This document shows positions 49,637 through 59,039 of a stretch of DNA of 64,000 nucleotides, piece after piece. Source of the DNA: Gaiellasilicea sp963806955. GTDB lineage: Bacteria > Actinomycetota > Thermoleophilia > Gaiellales > Gaiellaceae. The position numbers and the translations under genes were made by a program. Where the stretch lies: NCBI GenBank assembly GCA_963806955.1, contig CAWDZG010000002.1, forward strand, positions 868,001-932,000, written 5' to 3'. The notes under the pieces are model-generated. The model saw only the letters and a program-made list of their open reading frames with translations, was not told where the DNA came from and did no database searches. The number at the start of each line of letters is the position of its first letter. The first letter of the stretch is position 1.

Positions 49637-51724
49637 CTAGCCTGCAGGCGTCGTGTCGCGCACCTGCACGGAGCAGGTCTGCGACGCGGTCTGCGACGGA
49701 TCGCTCTCGGACGCCGCCAGCAGCGTCACCGTCGTGCGCGTGCTGCCCGGCTTGGCCTTGTTGTCGCGGACGACGTGCACCGGTACCTGCGCCGTGCCGC
49801 CGGCCTTCGCCGCGGCGAGCGCGTTCGGAAGGACGACCTCCCAGCCGGGGTCACTCGACGTCGCCGAGACGCGGTAGATGTCCGAGTCGAACGGCGCCGC
49901 CCCGGCCGTGCCCGTGTTCGTCAGCGGGAACGTGCAGGTGGCGATGAAGCCGGGCCGCTGGCCCTTCTTGGCGGCGGCCCCGAGCGCAACTCCCCGCTGG
50001 AACGCGTCACCTTCGCCAAACCGGCGAACGCCGACGTCGTACTGGAGAACGCCCTCCGCGTCGCGTGTCGCCGCGAGCACGTAGAAGTGGAGCTTGTTGT
50101 AGCTGTCGACGTACTCGTACGCGCTGCCGGATGCCGTCCCGGCGTGGAACGTGGCGTCGTTCAGCTGGCGCGGGTCACCGCGCACGACCGCCACCGGCGT
50201 GCCGTCCGGACGGTAGAAGTCGATCATCCCGATGTCCTGCGGGTTCGGATCGATCAGCCAGACGCTCGGCGTGCCGCTGTTCTTGCTCTTCGAGAGCAGG
50301 ATGCCGTGACCCGGCGCGAACGAGTCGTTGCCGACCCGGTCGACAGCCTCGAGGCGGTAGCTGAGGTAGTTCGTTCCCGGGCAGTTGAACGAGTCGAGCC
50401 CCTGGTTCGCGCAACTCCCGGCTGCGTCGCCCCCAGCGCCGAAGTTGACCGTCACTCCGGCGAGCTCGCCGGAGCCGGGCACGGACTCGCGGGCGGTAAC
50501 GCGTGCGACCGCGACGCCCTGCGTGGCGAGCGTGTTGCGCTCGAGCGTCAGCTGCTCCTCCGGCAGGAGCACGCCCAGCCGGTTCTTGAAATGGAGCATG
50601 TGGTGTGGCCCGAGCGCAGAGCCGCCCTGATTGGGGATCTGCCAGCGGTTGTGCGTGCCACCGGGCCCGTTGAAGGTGCCGCGGCTCATCATCTCCCAGT
50701 AGCCGGTGAAGTTCCGCTGGTTGTCCGCGAACGGGTTGTTGTAGTTGTCCGGCAGCCCGCGCAGGTGGCTGAACTCGTGCGCGAACACGCTCTGGCCCGA
50801 GCTCTCGGCCTGGGTCGAGCTGCCGCCGCCCGCGTTGGGCCAGTGGTTCGACGCGGCGAGCCACGACGACCACGGGACGTACCGGGTCGGCGCCCAGTTC
50901 GGGATCGGGTTGCCGGCGCTGTTGAGCACCGGCCCGTTCTCGGCGCCCGGCGGTCCGAACGCAGCCGGGATCTGCTCCTTCTCCGTCCAGAGCATCTCGC
51001 CGAACTCCTGCCACGTCGAGGACTCGTCGTGGCCGGCGGTGACGTAGAAGACGTTGTTGTAGCCACACAGCGTCGTCGAGCAGCCGATGGCAGCGCGCCA
51101 GGCGCTGCCGCCCGCAGAGCGGATGTCACGGTTGCACGTGTCGCCGGCCGGACAGGACGAGTCGGCCTGGTTGCCGACCGAGCCGTTGAACTGGCCGAGG
51201 CCGTACTCGTGCAGATCGCCGGGCATCGTGTAGGGGCCGAACGTCTCGACCTCGACGCCGATGCGCCCGTGCGTGTCCTCCATCCAGTAGCTGTTCAGCG
51301 TCTTGCCGCCGTTGAACTCGTTCGGGACGGCGTAGTACTCGTGCATCCACTGCCGCACGTCCGCCGGAGCAACCGGCTGCCAGCCCGGCTGCGGGTTGCC
51401 GAACGGATGGGACTCGGCCGGCCGACTGATCAGAAACGGCTGGTCCGGAAAGTCCATCAGGACGATCGCCGTGCGGTACTGCGACTGGCTCCCTGTCGCC
51501 GAGCCGTCGTAGAACCCGGGCCGGGCGTCGGGCACGGGCATGTAGTCGTCCCACGTGAGCTCGCCCATGTCGACCCAGTTCTGGGCGTCGATCGGCTGCA
51601 ACACCGGATCGTCGGCGAGCTCGGGCGGCGTCGCTCCGGCCGTCGCGCCAAACCCTGCCATCGCGACGACGACGGCGAGCGCGACGACGCGGCGAGCTGC
51701 CGGTCGGCGGTTCTGTGCGGTCAT
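49637..51724 (-). CDS. Secreted M6-family (immune inhibitor A-like) metalloprotease
   Basis: 695 residues. ATG at 51724 follows a GAAAGGGGAG site, and the signal peptide VVALAVVVAMAGFGATAGA is cleaved near residue 32. The N-terminal catalytic domain shows TAIVLMDFPDQPFL, MHEYYAVPNEFNGGKTLNSYWMEDT, and the zinc motif AHEFSHLRGLPDNYN (HExxH plus GLPD) near residue 225-235. The C-terminal ~200 residues are beta-rich with an Ig-like/NPCBM-style tail. Six or more cysteines in the mature part suggest disulfides. It stands alone, with a 261-base gap upstream. Confidence 0.92.
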   Translation of the reverse strand: MTAQNRRPAARRVVALAVVVAMAGFGATAGATPPELADDPVLQPIDAQNWVDMGELTWDDYMPVPDARPGFYDGSATGSQSQYRTAIVLMDFPDQPFLISRPAESHPFGNPQPGWQPVAPADVRQWMHEYYAVPNEFNGGKTLNSYWMEDTHGRIGVEVETFGPYTMPGDLHEYGLGQFNGSVGNQADSSCPAGDTCNRDIRSAGGSAWRAAIGCSTTLCGYNNVFYVTAGHDESSTWQEFGEMLWTEKEQIPAAFGPPGAENGPVLNSAGNPIPNWAPTRYVPWSSWLAASNHWPNAGGGSSTQAESSGQSVFAHEFSHLRGLPDNYNNPFADNQRNFTGYWEMMSRGTFNGPGGTHNRWQIPNQGGSALGPHHMLHFKNRLGVLLPEEQLTLERNTLATQGVAVARVTARESVPGSGELAGVTVNFGAGGDAAGSCANQGLDSFNCPGTNYLSYRLEAVDRVGNDSFAPGHGILLSKSKNSGTPSVWLIDPNPQDIGMIDFYRPDGTPVAVVRGDPRQLNDATFHAGTASGSAYEYVDSYNKLHFYVLAATRDAEGVLQYDVGVRRFGEGDAFQRGVALGAAAKKGQRPGFIATCTFPLTNTGTAGAAPFDSDIYRVSATSSDPGWEVVLPNALAAAKAGGTAQVPVHVVRDNKAKPGSTRTTVTLLAASESDPSQTASQTCSVQVRDTTPAG

Positions 51725-51985
51725 GAGTCTCCCCTTTCCCCCGGACGCGCGGCGACGCCGAGGTCGTGTGGCCCCGGCCGGCACCTGACGGCAAGAGGCC
51801 AGGCGAACCTACCACCTCGTGCGCGTCCGTGGAGCCCCATCCAGCCGACGGGACACGAAGGCGCCACGTCACCCGGGGAGGATGTCCTCTCGTCCTGTAG
51901 GTGGAGGCTGGATCAGCCGCATGGGCAGGCGATTTCAACCCCTGGGCCGATGCGCAGGGCGCCCGCAAGACCGCAGGATGGGCGC

Positions 51986-53377
51986 ATGAATCCGATCACT
52001 GACATCAGGCCGACCGAGTCCGGGCTCGAGGTCGGCAACCTGCGTGACGTGCTCGACGGCGACGTCGTCGTCCCCGGAGACGACGACTGGGACGAGGCCC
52101 GCCTCGCCTGGAACCTCGCCGTCGACCAGCGGCCCGCGGCGGTGGCGCTGCCCGAATCCGCGGCGGACGTCGCGGCAATCGTCGCCTTCGCGCGGGCCAC
52201 GGGCCTCCGGGTCGCCCCGCAGGGCACGGGCCACAACGCGGCCGCCATGGGCGACCTCCACGACACGATCCTCCTCAAGACCGAGCGGATGCGCGAGGTC
52301 ACGATCGACCCCGTCAGCCGGGTCGCGCGCGCAGAGGCGGGCGTGATCTGGATCGAGGTCGTCGAGGCGGCCGCCGAGCATGGCCTGGCCGCGCTCGCCG
52401 GCTCCTCACCGGACGTGGGCGTCGTCGGGTACACGCTCGGCGGCGGCCTCTCGTGGCTCGCCCGCAAGCACGGGATCGGCGCCAACCAGGTGACCGCGAT
52501 CGAGGTCGTGACGGCCTCGGGCGACCTCGTCCGCACCGACTGGGCGAACGAGCCGGAGCTCTTCTGGGCGCTCCGGGGCGGCGGCGGCTCCTTCGCGATC
52601 GTCACCGCGATCGAGTTCAACCTCTTCCCGATCACCGAGGTCTACGCCGGGATCCTCTGGTTCCCGATCGACCGGGCGACCGAGATCCTGCGGGCGTGGC
52701 GCGCCTGGACGGACGACCTGCCGGACGAGCTGACCTCGGTCGGCCGCATCCTCCAGTTCCCCGACCTGCCGGACTTCCCCGACGAGATCCGCGGCCAGTC
52801 GTTCGTCGTCGTCCAGGCAATCTTCGTCGGCGACGAGGAGGAGGGCGCCCGGCTGCTCGAGCCGATCCGCGCGCTCGGGCCGGTCATGGACACGGTCGAG
52901 ACGATCCCGGTGCCGGCGCTCAGCCGCCTGCACATGGATCCAGAGGAGCCCGTGCCGGGGGCCGGCGACGGCGGCATGCTCGACGACGTCGACGACCACC
53001 TGATCGACCTCTTCGTCGAGGGCGTCGTCGGCTCACCGATCCTCTCGGCCGAGATCCGCCACCTCGGCGGCGCCGTCGCCCGGCGCTCGTCGCAGCACGG
53101 CGCGATCGATGCCTTCGAGGCGCCGTTCATCACCTACCTCGTCGGGATCGCGGCGACACCGGAGTTGGGCGCGGCGGTGCACGCTGCGACGGCGAAGCTC
53201 CTGGGGCGACTCGAGCCCTGGCAAGCCGAGCACACGTACATGAACTTCGCCGAGTCGCGGCGCAAGGCGGCGACGCTCTTCTCGAGCGCGAGCTACCACC
53301 GCCTGCGGCAGATCAAGGCGATCGTCGACCCGTCCGACCTGATCCGCTCCAATCATCCCGTTCCGCCGGCCGCCTAG
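51986..53377 (+). CDS. FAD-linked oxidase (BBE/VAO-like)
   Basis: 463 residues. The FAD-binding PCMH part has RPAAVALPESAADVAAIVAFARATGL, VAPQGTGHNAAAMG with the histidine that usually carries FAD, then SSPDVGVVGYTLGGGLSWLARKHG. The cysteine used for a second FAD bond in berberine-bridge enzymes is not present; aspartate is in its place. The C-terminal BBE segment is HTYMNFAESRRKAATLFSSASYHRLRQIKAIVDP. It probably oxidises an alcohol, sugar or polycyclic compound. The ATG at 51986 was chosen at the start of homology-like sequence; there is no strong ribosome site. Confidence 0.9.
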   Translation: MNPITDIRPTESGLEVGNLRDVLDGDVVVPGDDDWDEARLAWNLAVDQRPAAVALPESAADVAAIVAFARATGLRVAPQGTGHNAAAMGDLHDTILLKTERMREVTIDPVSRVARAEAGVIWIEVVEAAAEHGLAALAGSSPDVGVVGYTLGGGLSWLARKHGIGANQVTAIEVVTASGDLVRTDWANEPELFWALRGGGGSFAIVTAIEFNLFPITEVYAGILWFPIDRATEILRAWRAWTDDLPDELTSVGRILQFPDLPDFPDEIRGQSFVVVQAIFVGDEEEGARLLEPIRALGPVMDTVETIPVPALSRLHMDPEEPVPGAGDGGMLDDVDDHLIDLFVEGVVGSPILSAEIRHLGGAVARRSSQHGAIDAFEAPFITYLVGIAATPELGAAVHAATAKLLGRLEPWQAEHTYMNFAESRRKAATLFSSASYHRLRQIKAIVDPSDLIRSNHPVPPAA

Positions 53378-53412
53378 GCCGGCGGGGCGGGTTCGGTAGC
53401 GTCCGGGTCGTC

Positions 53413-54042
53413 ATGCACGACCTGGACGCCGCCGAGATCCGGGTGCTCGGCTGCTTGCTCGAGAAGCAGCGGACGACGCCCGACCAGTACCCGCTCTCGC
53501 TGAACGCGCTCCGGCTCGCCTGCAATCAGGCCACGAACCGCGATCCGGTCGTGGACTACGACGACACGGCGATCCGGGCGGCGATCGACCGGCTCTCCCG
53601 GCGCGGCTGGGTCCGGCTGGCGAGCGGGCCCGGCGGACGGGTCGCGAAGTACCGCCACCTGCTCGACGACGCCCTCGGCCGCGTCCCCTCCCAGCTCGCA
53701 CTGCTGGGGGTGCTGATGCTGCGCGGCCCGCAGACGCCGGGCGAGCTCAAGCAGCGGGTCGAGCGGCTCTACCCGTACGGCTCGACCGAGGACGTGGAGC
53801 GGGCGCTCGAGGCGCTGGCCGAGCACGAGCTCGCCGAGCGCCTGCCGCGCCGCGCCGGCCAGAGTCAGGACCGCTGGCGCCACCTGCTCGGCGGCGGGCC
53901 GGTCGAGCCGGCCGCGGACGCCGAGCCGCACGGTTCGACGAACGTCGAAAGTGTCTCTCAGACACAAAGTCCGCTCGAGCAGCGCGTCGCCCGGCTCGAG
54001 GAGCAGGTCGCCGCGCTCCAGCGGGCGCTAGAGGAACGCTGA
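53413..54042 (+). CDS. DUF480 (YceH) family protein
   Basis: 209 residues: DLDAAEIRVLGCLLEKQRTTPDQYPLSLNALRLACNQ at the N-terminus, the hallmark of the family, with NRDPVVDYDD, then a second winged helix (LLGVLMLRGPQTPGELKQRVERLY) and a C-terminal coiled coil (LEQRVARLEEQVAALQRAL). Function is unsettled; two winged-helix folds suggest nucleic-acid or protein binding. A TAGCGT box at 53397 precedes the ATG by ten bases. Confidence 0.93.
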   Translation: MHDLDAAEIRVLGCLLEKQRTTPDQYPLSLNALRLACNQATNRDPVVDYDDTAIRAAIDRLSRRGWVRLASGPGGRVAKYRHLLDDALGRVPSQLALLGVLMLRGPQTPGELKQRVERLYPYGSTEDVERALEALAEHELAERLPRRAGQSQDRWRHLLGGGPVEPAADAEPHGSTNVESVSQTQSPLEQRVARLEEQVAALQRALEER

Positions 54043-54061
54043 GGACGGGTACGGGCTCGGC

Positions 54062-55069
54062 ATGCCGCCGAATCCGCTCGACAATCTTCGTGGCGCCGCG
54101 AGCCGGATCGGCGAGCAGCTCCGCCGTACCGCCGGCCCCGAGCTCGAGGATCTGCTCGGCATCGGGCGCCGCGCGGCGCCGCCGCGGCCGCTCGCGGAGC
54201 TTCAGGCCGAGCTCGACGCCCTGGTCGGCCTGGACACCGTCAAGGAGCAGGTGCACGGGCTGCTCGCGTTCCTGCAGGTGCAGGCGCGGCGGAAGGAGCA
54301 CGGCCTGCCGGAGGCGGCCACGAGCCAGCACCTCGTCTTCCTCGGCAACCCCGGCACCGGCAAGACGACCGTGGCGCGGCTGCTCGCCGAGATGTACGGC
54401 GCGATGGGCCTCCTCGACAAGGGCCACCTGGTCGAGGTCGACCGCGCCTCCCTGGTCGGCGCCTACGTCGGCCAGACGGCGCTGAAGACCGACCGCGCGA
54501 TCCGCCGCGCCCTCGACGGCGTCCTCTTCGTCGACGAGGCCTACGCGCTCACCCCGGGCGGCGGCGACGGGCGGCTCGACTTCGGGGCCGAGGCCGTCGA
54601 GACGCTGCTGAAGCGGATGGAGGACCACCGCCACCGGCTCGTCGTGATCGTGGCCGGTTACCCACGGCTGATGCGCGCGTTCCTCGACTCGAACCCCGGC
54701 CTGCGCTCCCGCTTCGCCCGCGAGCTCGCGTTCCCGGACTACTCCACCGAGGACCTGCTCGAGATCACGCGCCGGCTCGCCGCCGAGCACGAGTACGAGC
54801 TCGGGGAAGGCGTCGAGGAGTCGCTGGCGGGAATCTTCGGCGCCGCCGAGCGGAGCGAGGGCTTCGGCAACGCCCGCTACGCACGCACGATCTTCGAGCA
54901 AGCGCTCAACCGGCAGGCGCTCCGGCTGGCCCGCGTCGAGGGGGCGGAGCTGGCGAGGCTCGATCGCGAGGCAGTGACGACGCTCACCGCCGCAGACATC
55001 GTCGAGGCGGCCCGCTCGCTCGGCGAGCATGGCGAAACGCGCCCGAAGCGCCGACGCTGGCTCAGCTGA
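54062..55069 (+). CDS. CbbX/SpoVK-like AAA ATPase
   Basis: 335 residues. An N-terminal ~55-residue region precedes one AAA domain with FLGNPGTGKTTVARLLAEMY (Walker A), GVLFVDEAYALTPGGG (Walker B), IVAGYPRLMRAFLDSNPGLRSRF with sensor and arginine finger, and FAxAL-type RTIFEQALNRQALR. It is of the CbbX/CfxQ class that remodels protein complexes such as Rubisco. No Rubisco gene is nearby, so the client is unknown; type VII secretion EccA-like roles are another option. Upstream is DUF480, downstream a tiny membrane protein. Confidence 0.9.
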   Translation: MPPNPLDNLRGAASRIGEQLRRTAGPELEDLLGIGRRAAPPRPLAELQAELDALVGLDTVKEQVHGLLAFLQVQARRKEHGLPEAATSQHLVFLGNPGTGKTTVARLLAEMYGAMGLLDKGHLVEVDRASLVGAYVGQTALKTDRAIRRALDGVLFVDEAYALTPGGGDGRLDFGAEAVETLLKRMEDHRHRLVVIVAGYPRLMRAFLDSNPGLRSRFARELAFPDYSTEDLLEITRRLAAEHEYELGEGVEESLAGIFGAAERSEGFGNARYARTIFEQALNRQALRLARVEGAELARLDREAVTTLTAADIVEAARSLGEHGETRPKRRRWLS

Positions 55070-55102
55070 TTGAACCCCTGACGGAGCGGGCAGGGGGTGA
55101 AC

Positions 55103-55294
55103 ATGAACCGAATCGAAGAGACCACGCACGGAGCCGTCCGGGGCGTGAAGGGAAAGCTGGCGAAGAAGGTCGAGGGCCCGCTCGCGAGGCGGACACCGCT
55201 CTCGACCGGCACGATCCGCTCCATCTTCGGCGCGCTCTTCCTCTTCCTGTCCGTGCGACACATCGTCAACTCGCTCCGCGCCGGCCTCCGCTAG
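55103..55294 (+). CDS. Small single-pass membrane protein
   Basis: 63 residues from ATG at 55103, with AGGGGG six bases upstream. A basic N-terminal half (RGVKGKLAKKVEGPLARR) is followed by one predicted helix (IRSIFGALFLFLSVRHIVNSL). No family is recognised. It lies 33 bases after the AAA gene and 110 bases before the heme peroxidase. Confidence 0.6.
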   Translation: MNRIEETTHGAVRGVKGKLAKKVEGPLARRTPLSTGTIRSIFGALFLFLSVRHIVNSLRAGLR

Positions 55295-55404
55295 ACCACG
55301 AAACGGTCGGCGGGGCGATTGACGGGGCGGCGGCGACGCGAGATCATCGGCCCAGCCCCCTAACCCGGGACGCCTGCGGCGAGGCCGACATCGGAAGGAG
55401 ACGT

Positions 55405-57165
55405 ATGGCTCTCGGGCTCTCGAAGCTCCTGACCTCCACCGCCGGCGCGCTCGACCGCCGCTTCGGGTGGGATCGCCTACCGCGGCCGCTGGGCGTGGTC
55501 ACGCTCGTGGGGTTGCGGGCGAGGCTGCGAGAGCGGAACCTCTACGACACCGGCGGCGGCGGTGCGACCGCGCCCGCCGACGGAGGTGCCCGCGACTCCC
55601 GCACCGTCGACGGGGCGTACAACGACCTCGCCAGCCCGGCGATGGGCATGGTCGGTGCCCGCTTCGGCCGCAACGTCCCGCTCGACCGGACGCACCCGGA
55701 GCCGTTGCCCGACCTGCTCGAGCCGAGCCCGCGCCTCGTGAGCCGCGCGCTGCTCACCCGCACGGAGTTCAGGCCGGCGACGATCGTGAACGTGCTCGCG
55801 GGCGCGTGGCTCCAGTTCGAGGTGCACGACTGGTTCAGCCACGGGAAGAACCTCCCGGACGAGCCATTCGAAGTCGAGCTCTCCGAGGACGATCCGTGGG
55901 GAGACCGCCCGATGCGGATCGAGCGGACGCGCAACGACCCCTTCCCCGACGAGAACGGTCGCGCGCCGACGTGGGTCACGACCGACTCCCACTGGTGGGA
56001 CGGGTCCCAGATCTACGGCAGCGACCCTGCCCTTGCGGCCGCCCTGCGGGAGGGGGCGGGCGGCCGGCTCCGGCTCGACCCCGACGGCCAGCTGCCGCGC
56101 GACCTCGACGACAAGGTCGACCTGACGGGCGTCGCCGGCAACTTCTGGCTCGGGCTGGCGCTCCTGCACACCCTCTTCACGCGCGAGCACAACGCGATCG
56201 CCGACCGGCTCGCGGCGGAGCATCCGGCGTGGACGGACGACGACCTGTTCCGGAAGGCGCGCCTGATCACCGCCGCGCTGATGGCGAAGATCCACACGGT
56301 CGAGTGGACGCCGGCGATCATCGCCCACCCGACGACGCGGTACGCGATGCGGGCGAACTGGTACGGGATCCTGGGCAAGCGGCTCGGCAAGCGCAGCTCG
56401 AACGAGGTGCTGGGCGGCATCCCCGGCTCGCCGACCGACCATCACGGCGTCCCGTACTCGCTGACCGAGGAGTTCGTCGCCGTCTACCGGATGCACCCGC
56501 TGCTGCCCGACGACTTCACGTTCCGCTCGATCGCCGACGACCGCGTGCTCCAGGAACGCACTTTCCGGGAGCTCGGCGTCACCGACGTGCGCGCACGGAT
56601 CGACGAGCTGGGGCTCCCGAATGCCCTCTACTCGTTCGGGATCGCGCACCCCGGTGCGATCACGCTGCACAACTACCCGCGCTTCCTCCAGGAGCTGCGC
56701 AAGCCCGACGGCACCGTCGTCGACCTCGCGGCCATCGACATCCTGCGCATCCGCGAGCGCGGCGTGCCGCGCTACAACGACTTCCGGCGCCTCTTCCACC
56801 TGAAGCCCGCGGCGACCTTCGAGGAGCTGACGGACGATCCGCAGTGGGCCGAGGAGCTGCGCCGCGTCTACGGCGACGTGGAGCGGGTCGACCTGATGGT
56901 CGGGCTCTACGCCGAGCCGCTGCCGAAGGGCTTCGGCTTCAGCGACACGGCCTTCCGGGTCTTCATCCTGATGGCATCGCGACGCCTGAAGAGCGACCGC
57001 TTCTTCACCCGCGACTACAACGCGGAGACGTACACGCAGACCGGGCTCGACTGGATCGACGAGACGAGCATGAGCGACGTCCTGCTGCGGCACTTCCCCG
57101 AGCTCGAGCCGGCTCTGCGCGGCGTCGAGAACGCCTTCGCGCCCTGGCGGCGGGTGAGCACATGA
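55405..57165 (+). CDS. Animal-type heme peroxidase / alpha-dioxygenase-like protein
   Basis: 586 residues of the peroxidase-cyclooxygenase superfamily. Distal heme histidine is in QFEVHDWFSHG at residue 141. Substrate and calcium-like regions include DSHWWDGSQIYGSD. HTLFTREHNAIADRL is the family hallmark helix, and the proximal histidine is in VYRMHPLLPDDFTF at residue 364. The overall layout resembles plant and fungal alpha-dioxygenases, which oxidise fatty acids. No signal peptide is seen. A GGAAGGAGACGT site precedes the ATG. It overlaps the MBL-fold gene by four bases. Confidence 0.9.
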   Translation: MALGLSKLLTSTAGALDRRFGWDRLPRPLGVVTLVGLRARLRERNLYDTGGGGATAPADGGARDSRTVDGAYNDLASPAMGMVGARFGRNVPLDRTHPEPLPDLLEPSPRLVSRALLTRTEFRPATIVNVLAGAWLQFEVHDWFSHGKNLPDEPFEVELSEDDPWGDRPMRIERTRNDPFPDENGRAPTWVTTDSHWWDGSQIYGSDPALAAALREGAGGRLRLDPDGQLPRDLDDKVDLTGVAGNFWLGLALLHTLFTREHNAIADRLAAEHPAWTDDDLFRKARLITAALMAKIHTVEWTPAIIAHPTTRYAMRANWYGILGKRLGKRSSNEVLGGIPGSPTDHHGVPYSLTEEFVAVYRMHPLLPDDFTFRSIADDRVLQERTFRELGVTDVRARIDELGLPNALYSFGIAHPGAITLHNYPRFLQELRKPDGTVVDLAAIDILRIRERGVPRYNDFRRLFHLKPAATFEELTDDPQWAEELRRVYGDVERVDLMVGLYAEPLPKGFGFSDTAFRVFILMASRRLKSDRFFTRDYNAETYTQTGLDWIDETSMSDVLLRHFPELEPALRGVENAFAPWRRVST

Positions 57166-57860
57166 TGGAGCTGACCGACGGCGTCCACGTCCTCGGCGGC
57201 TCCAAGGGCGGACGCGTCCGCGCGTTCCTGCTCGAGGCCGGCGGCGAGCTGACGCTCGTCGACACGCTCTTCGAAAACGACGGCCGCGGCGTGCTCGAGG
57301 CGATCCGAAAGCTCGGCCGCAGCCCGCGCGACCTGAAGCGGATCGTGCTCACCCACGCGCACCGCTCCCACCTCGGCGGGCTCGCGGCGCTGAAGCGGGA
57401 GAGCGGCGCAACCGTGCTCGCCCACGAGTACGAGGCAGACATCGTCTCGGGCGACCGGCCCGCGCAGCCGGTCGGCCTGAGGCCGACCGCGCCGCTGCGC
57501 ACGTATCCGTTCCAGGTCGGCATCTTCCTGAACCGCCCGAAGCACCGGCCGTGCCCGATCGACGAAGCAGTAGCCGAAGACGCCGGGGTCGGCCCGCTCC
57601 GCGTGCTGCACGTGCCCGGGCACTCGCCGGGCCATCTCGCGTTTCACTGGGCGGAACGGGGGCTCCTGATCGCGGGCGACGCGATCGCGACCTGGCCGCG
57701 CTTCGAGGGCGGCTGGCCGGCGTTCACGCTCAACACCGAGCAGCACGCCGACTCGATCCGCCGGCTCGCGGCAGTCGAGGCACAGATCGTCGGGGTGGGC
57801 CACGGCGATCCGATCACGACCGGCGCCGCCGAGCGGGTGCACTCGCTCGTGACCGGGTAG
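57162..57860 (+). CDS. MBL-fold metallohydrolase with altered metal motif
   Basis: 232 residues. The metallo-beta-lactamase motif reads LTHAHRSHLGGL near residue 65, where the usual HxHxDH has serine in place of aspartate. Other ligands are kept: VPGHSPGHLAFH, LLIAGDAIA and GVGHGDPI. With the Zn2-site aspartate missing, it may bind one metal or be less active. It is translated with the heme peroxidase (ATGA overlap), so it may remove or hydrolyse the peroxidase product; this is inference. Confidence 0.88.
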   Translation: MMELTDGVHVLGGSKGGRVRAFLLEAGGELTLVDTLFENDGRGVLEAIRKLGRSPRDLKRIVLTHAHRSHLGGLAALKRESGATVLAHEYEADIVSGDRPAQPVGLRPTAPLRTYPFQVGIFLNRPKHRPCPIDEAVAEDAGVGPLRVLHVPGHSPGHLAFHWAERGLLIAGDAIATWPRFEGGWPAFTLNTEQHADSIRRLAAVEAQIVGVGHGDPITTGAAERVHSLVTG

Positions 57861-57863
57861 GGG

Positions 57864-59039
57864 CTACGCCTGCGGGATGCGGGCTTCGAGCGCCGCGCCG
57901 AGCGCCTCGCGCACCGGCTCGAGCTCGATCCGGTCGAGCACGTCCTGGAAGAAGCCGCGCACGATCAAGCGCTCGGCCTCGGCGCGGGAGAGCCCGCGCG
58001 CCATCAGGTAGAAGAGCTGCTCGCGGTCGACCTGGCCGAGCGTCGCGCCGTGGGTGCAGCGGACGTCGTTGGCCATGATCTCGAGGCCGGGGATCGAGTC
58101 GGCGTGCGCCTTCTTCGACAGGAGCAGGTTGCGGTTCTCCTGGTAGGCGTTCGTCTTCTGCGCGGCCTCCTCGACGCGGATCATCCCGCGCCAGACCGCG
58201 CTCGCCTCGTCGTTGAGCACGCCCTTGAAGGCGAAGTCCGAGGTCGTGTGCGGCGCGATGTGCTCCTGGAACGTGTCGTAGTCCAGGTGCTGGACGCCGT
58301 CGGCGAAGTACGCGCCGGTGACGCGCGAGGTCGCGCCGGCGCCGGCGAGGTCGTTCTGGATCCGGATCTTGCCGCGCTTGGAGCCGAAGCCGGCGGCGAC
58401 CCAGTCGAGCTCCGCGTCGCGCTCGATCTTCGCGTGGTGGCTGCCGAAGTGCCAGGTCTCACGGCTGACGTTCTGGACCGAGACGTACTCGACCTTCGCG
58501 TTCTGCTCGACGAAGATCTCGACGGCCGCGTTCACGTAGCCGGAGAGCTCGGGCGTCGTCGACGCGTACTCCTCGATCAGCGAGACCCGGCTGCCCGGCT
58601 CGGCCACGATCAGGAGGCGCCAGAAGAGCGAGCCGCCCTCGACCGAGTTCGTGACCCGCACGAGCAGCGGCTGCTCCAGCTCGACGCCCTTGGGGACGTG
58701 CACGAGCAGTCCGTGCTCCCAGAGCGCCGCGTTGTGGGCGGCGAACTTCTCGTCGGTGCCGACGAGCTCGCCGAGACGCGGGTGGTCGGCGAGCTGCTCG
58801 AAGCGGATCCCCTCCGGGACGCGATCGAGCTCGATCCCCGCCTCGGAGACGCGGACGAGCCCCGCCGCCTCGAGGTCGAGCAGCGCCGGCGTGGCGGCGA
58901 CCTCGGTCGCGCCGTTCGCCGAGAACGACTCGGGGTCGAAGCTCTTCAGGTCGGTGAAGCGCCACGACTCGTCCTTCGTCGTCGGCATGGGGAGCGCGTT
59001 GTAGCGCTCGAGCAGATCAGTCCTGGTCACGGGGCGCAT
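57864..59039 (-). CDS. sufD: Fe-S assembly protein SufD
   Basis: 391 residues, scaffold partner of SufB and SufC. N-terminal NALPMPTTKDESWRFTDLKSFD, then the long beta-helix (EGGSLFWRLLIVAEPGSRVSLIEEYAS, AKVEYVSVQNVSRETWHFGSHHAKIERD), DFAFKGVLNDEASAVWRGMIRV and the C-terminal helices CTHGATLGQVDREQLFYLMARGLSRAEAERLIVRGFF. An alternative GTG start at 59030 is better spaced from GGAGG. Both starts overlap the end of the upstream glyoxalase gene. It ends the sufC-sufB-glyoxalase-glyoxalase-sufD operon. Confidence 0.94.
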   Translation of the reverse strand: MRPVTRTDLLERYNALPMPTTKDESWRFTDLKSFDPESFSANGATEVAATPALLDLEAAGLVRVSEAGIELDRVPEGIRFEQLADHPRLGELVGTDEKFAAHNAALWEHGLLVHVPKGVELEQPLLVRVTNSVEGGSLFWRLLIVAEPGSRVSLIEEYASTTPELSGYVNAAVEIFVEQNAKVEYVSVQNVSRETWHFGSHHAKIERDAELDWVAAGFGSKRGKIRIQNDLAGAGATSRVTGAYFADGVQHLDYDTFQEHIAPHTTSDFAFKGVLNDEASAVWRGMIRVEEAAQKTNAYQENRNLLLSKKAHADSIPGLEIMANDVRCTHGATLGQVDREQLFYLMARGLSRAEAERLIVRGFFQDVLDRIELEPVREALGAALEARIPQA

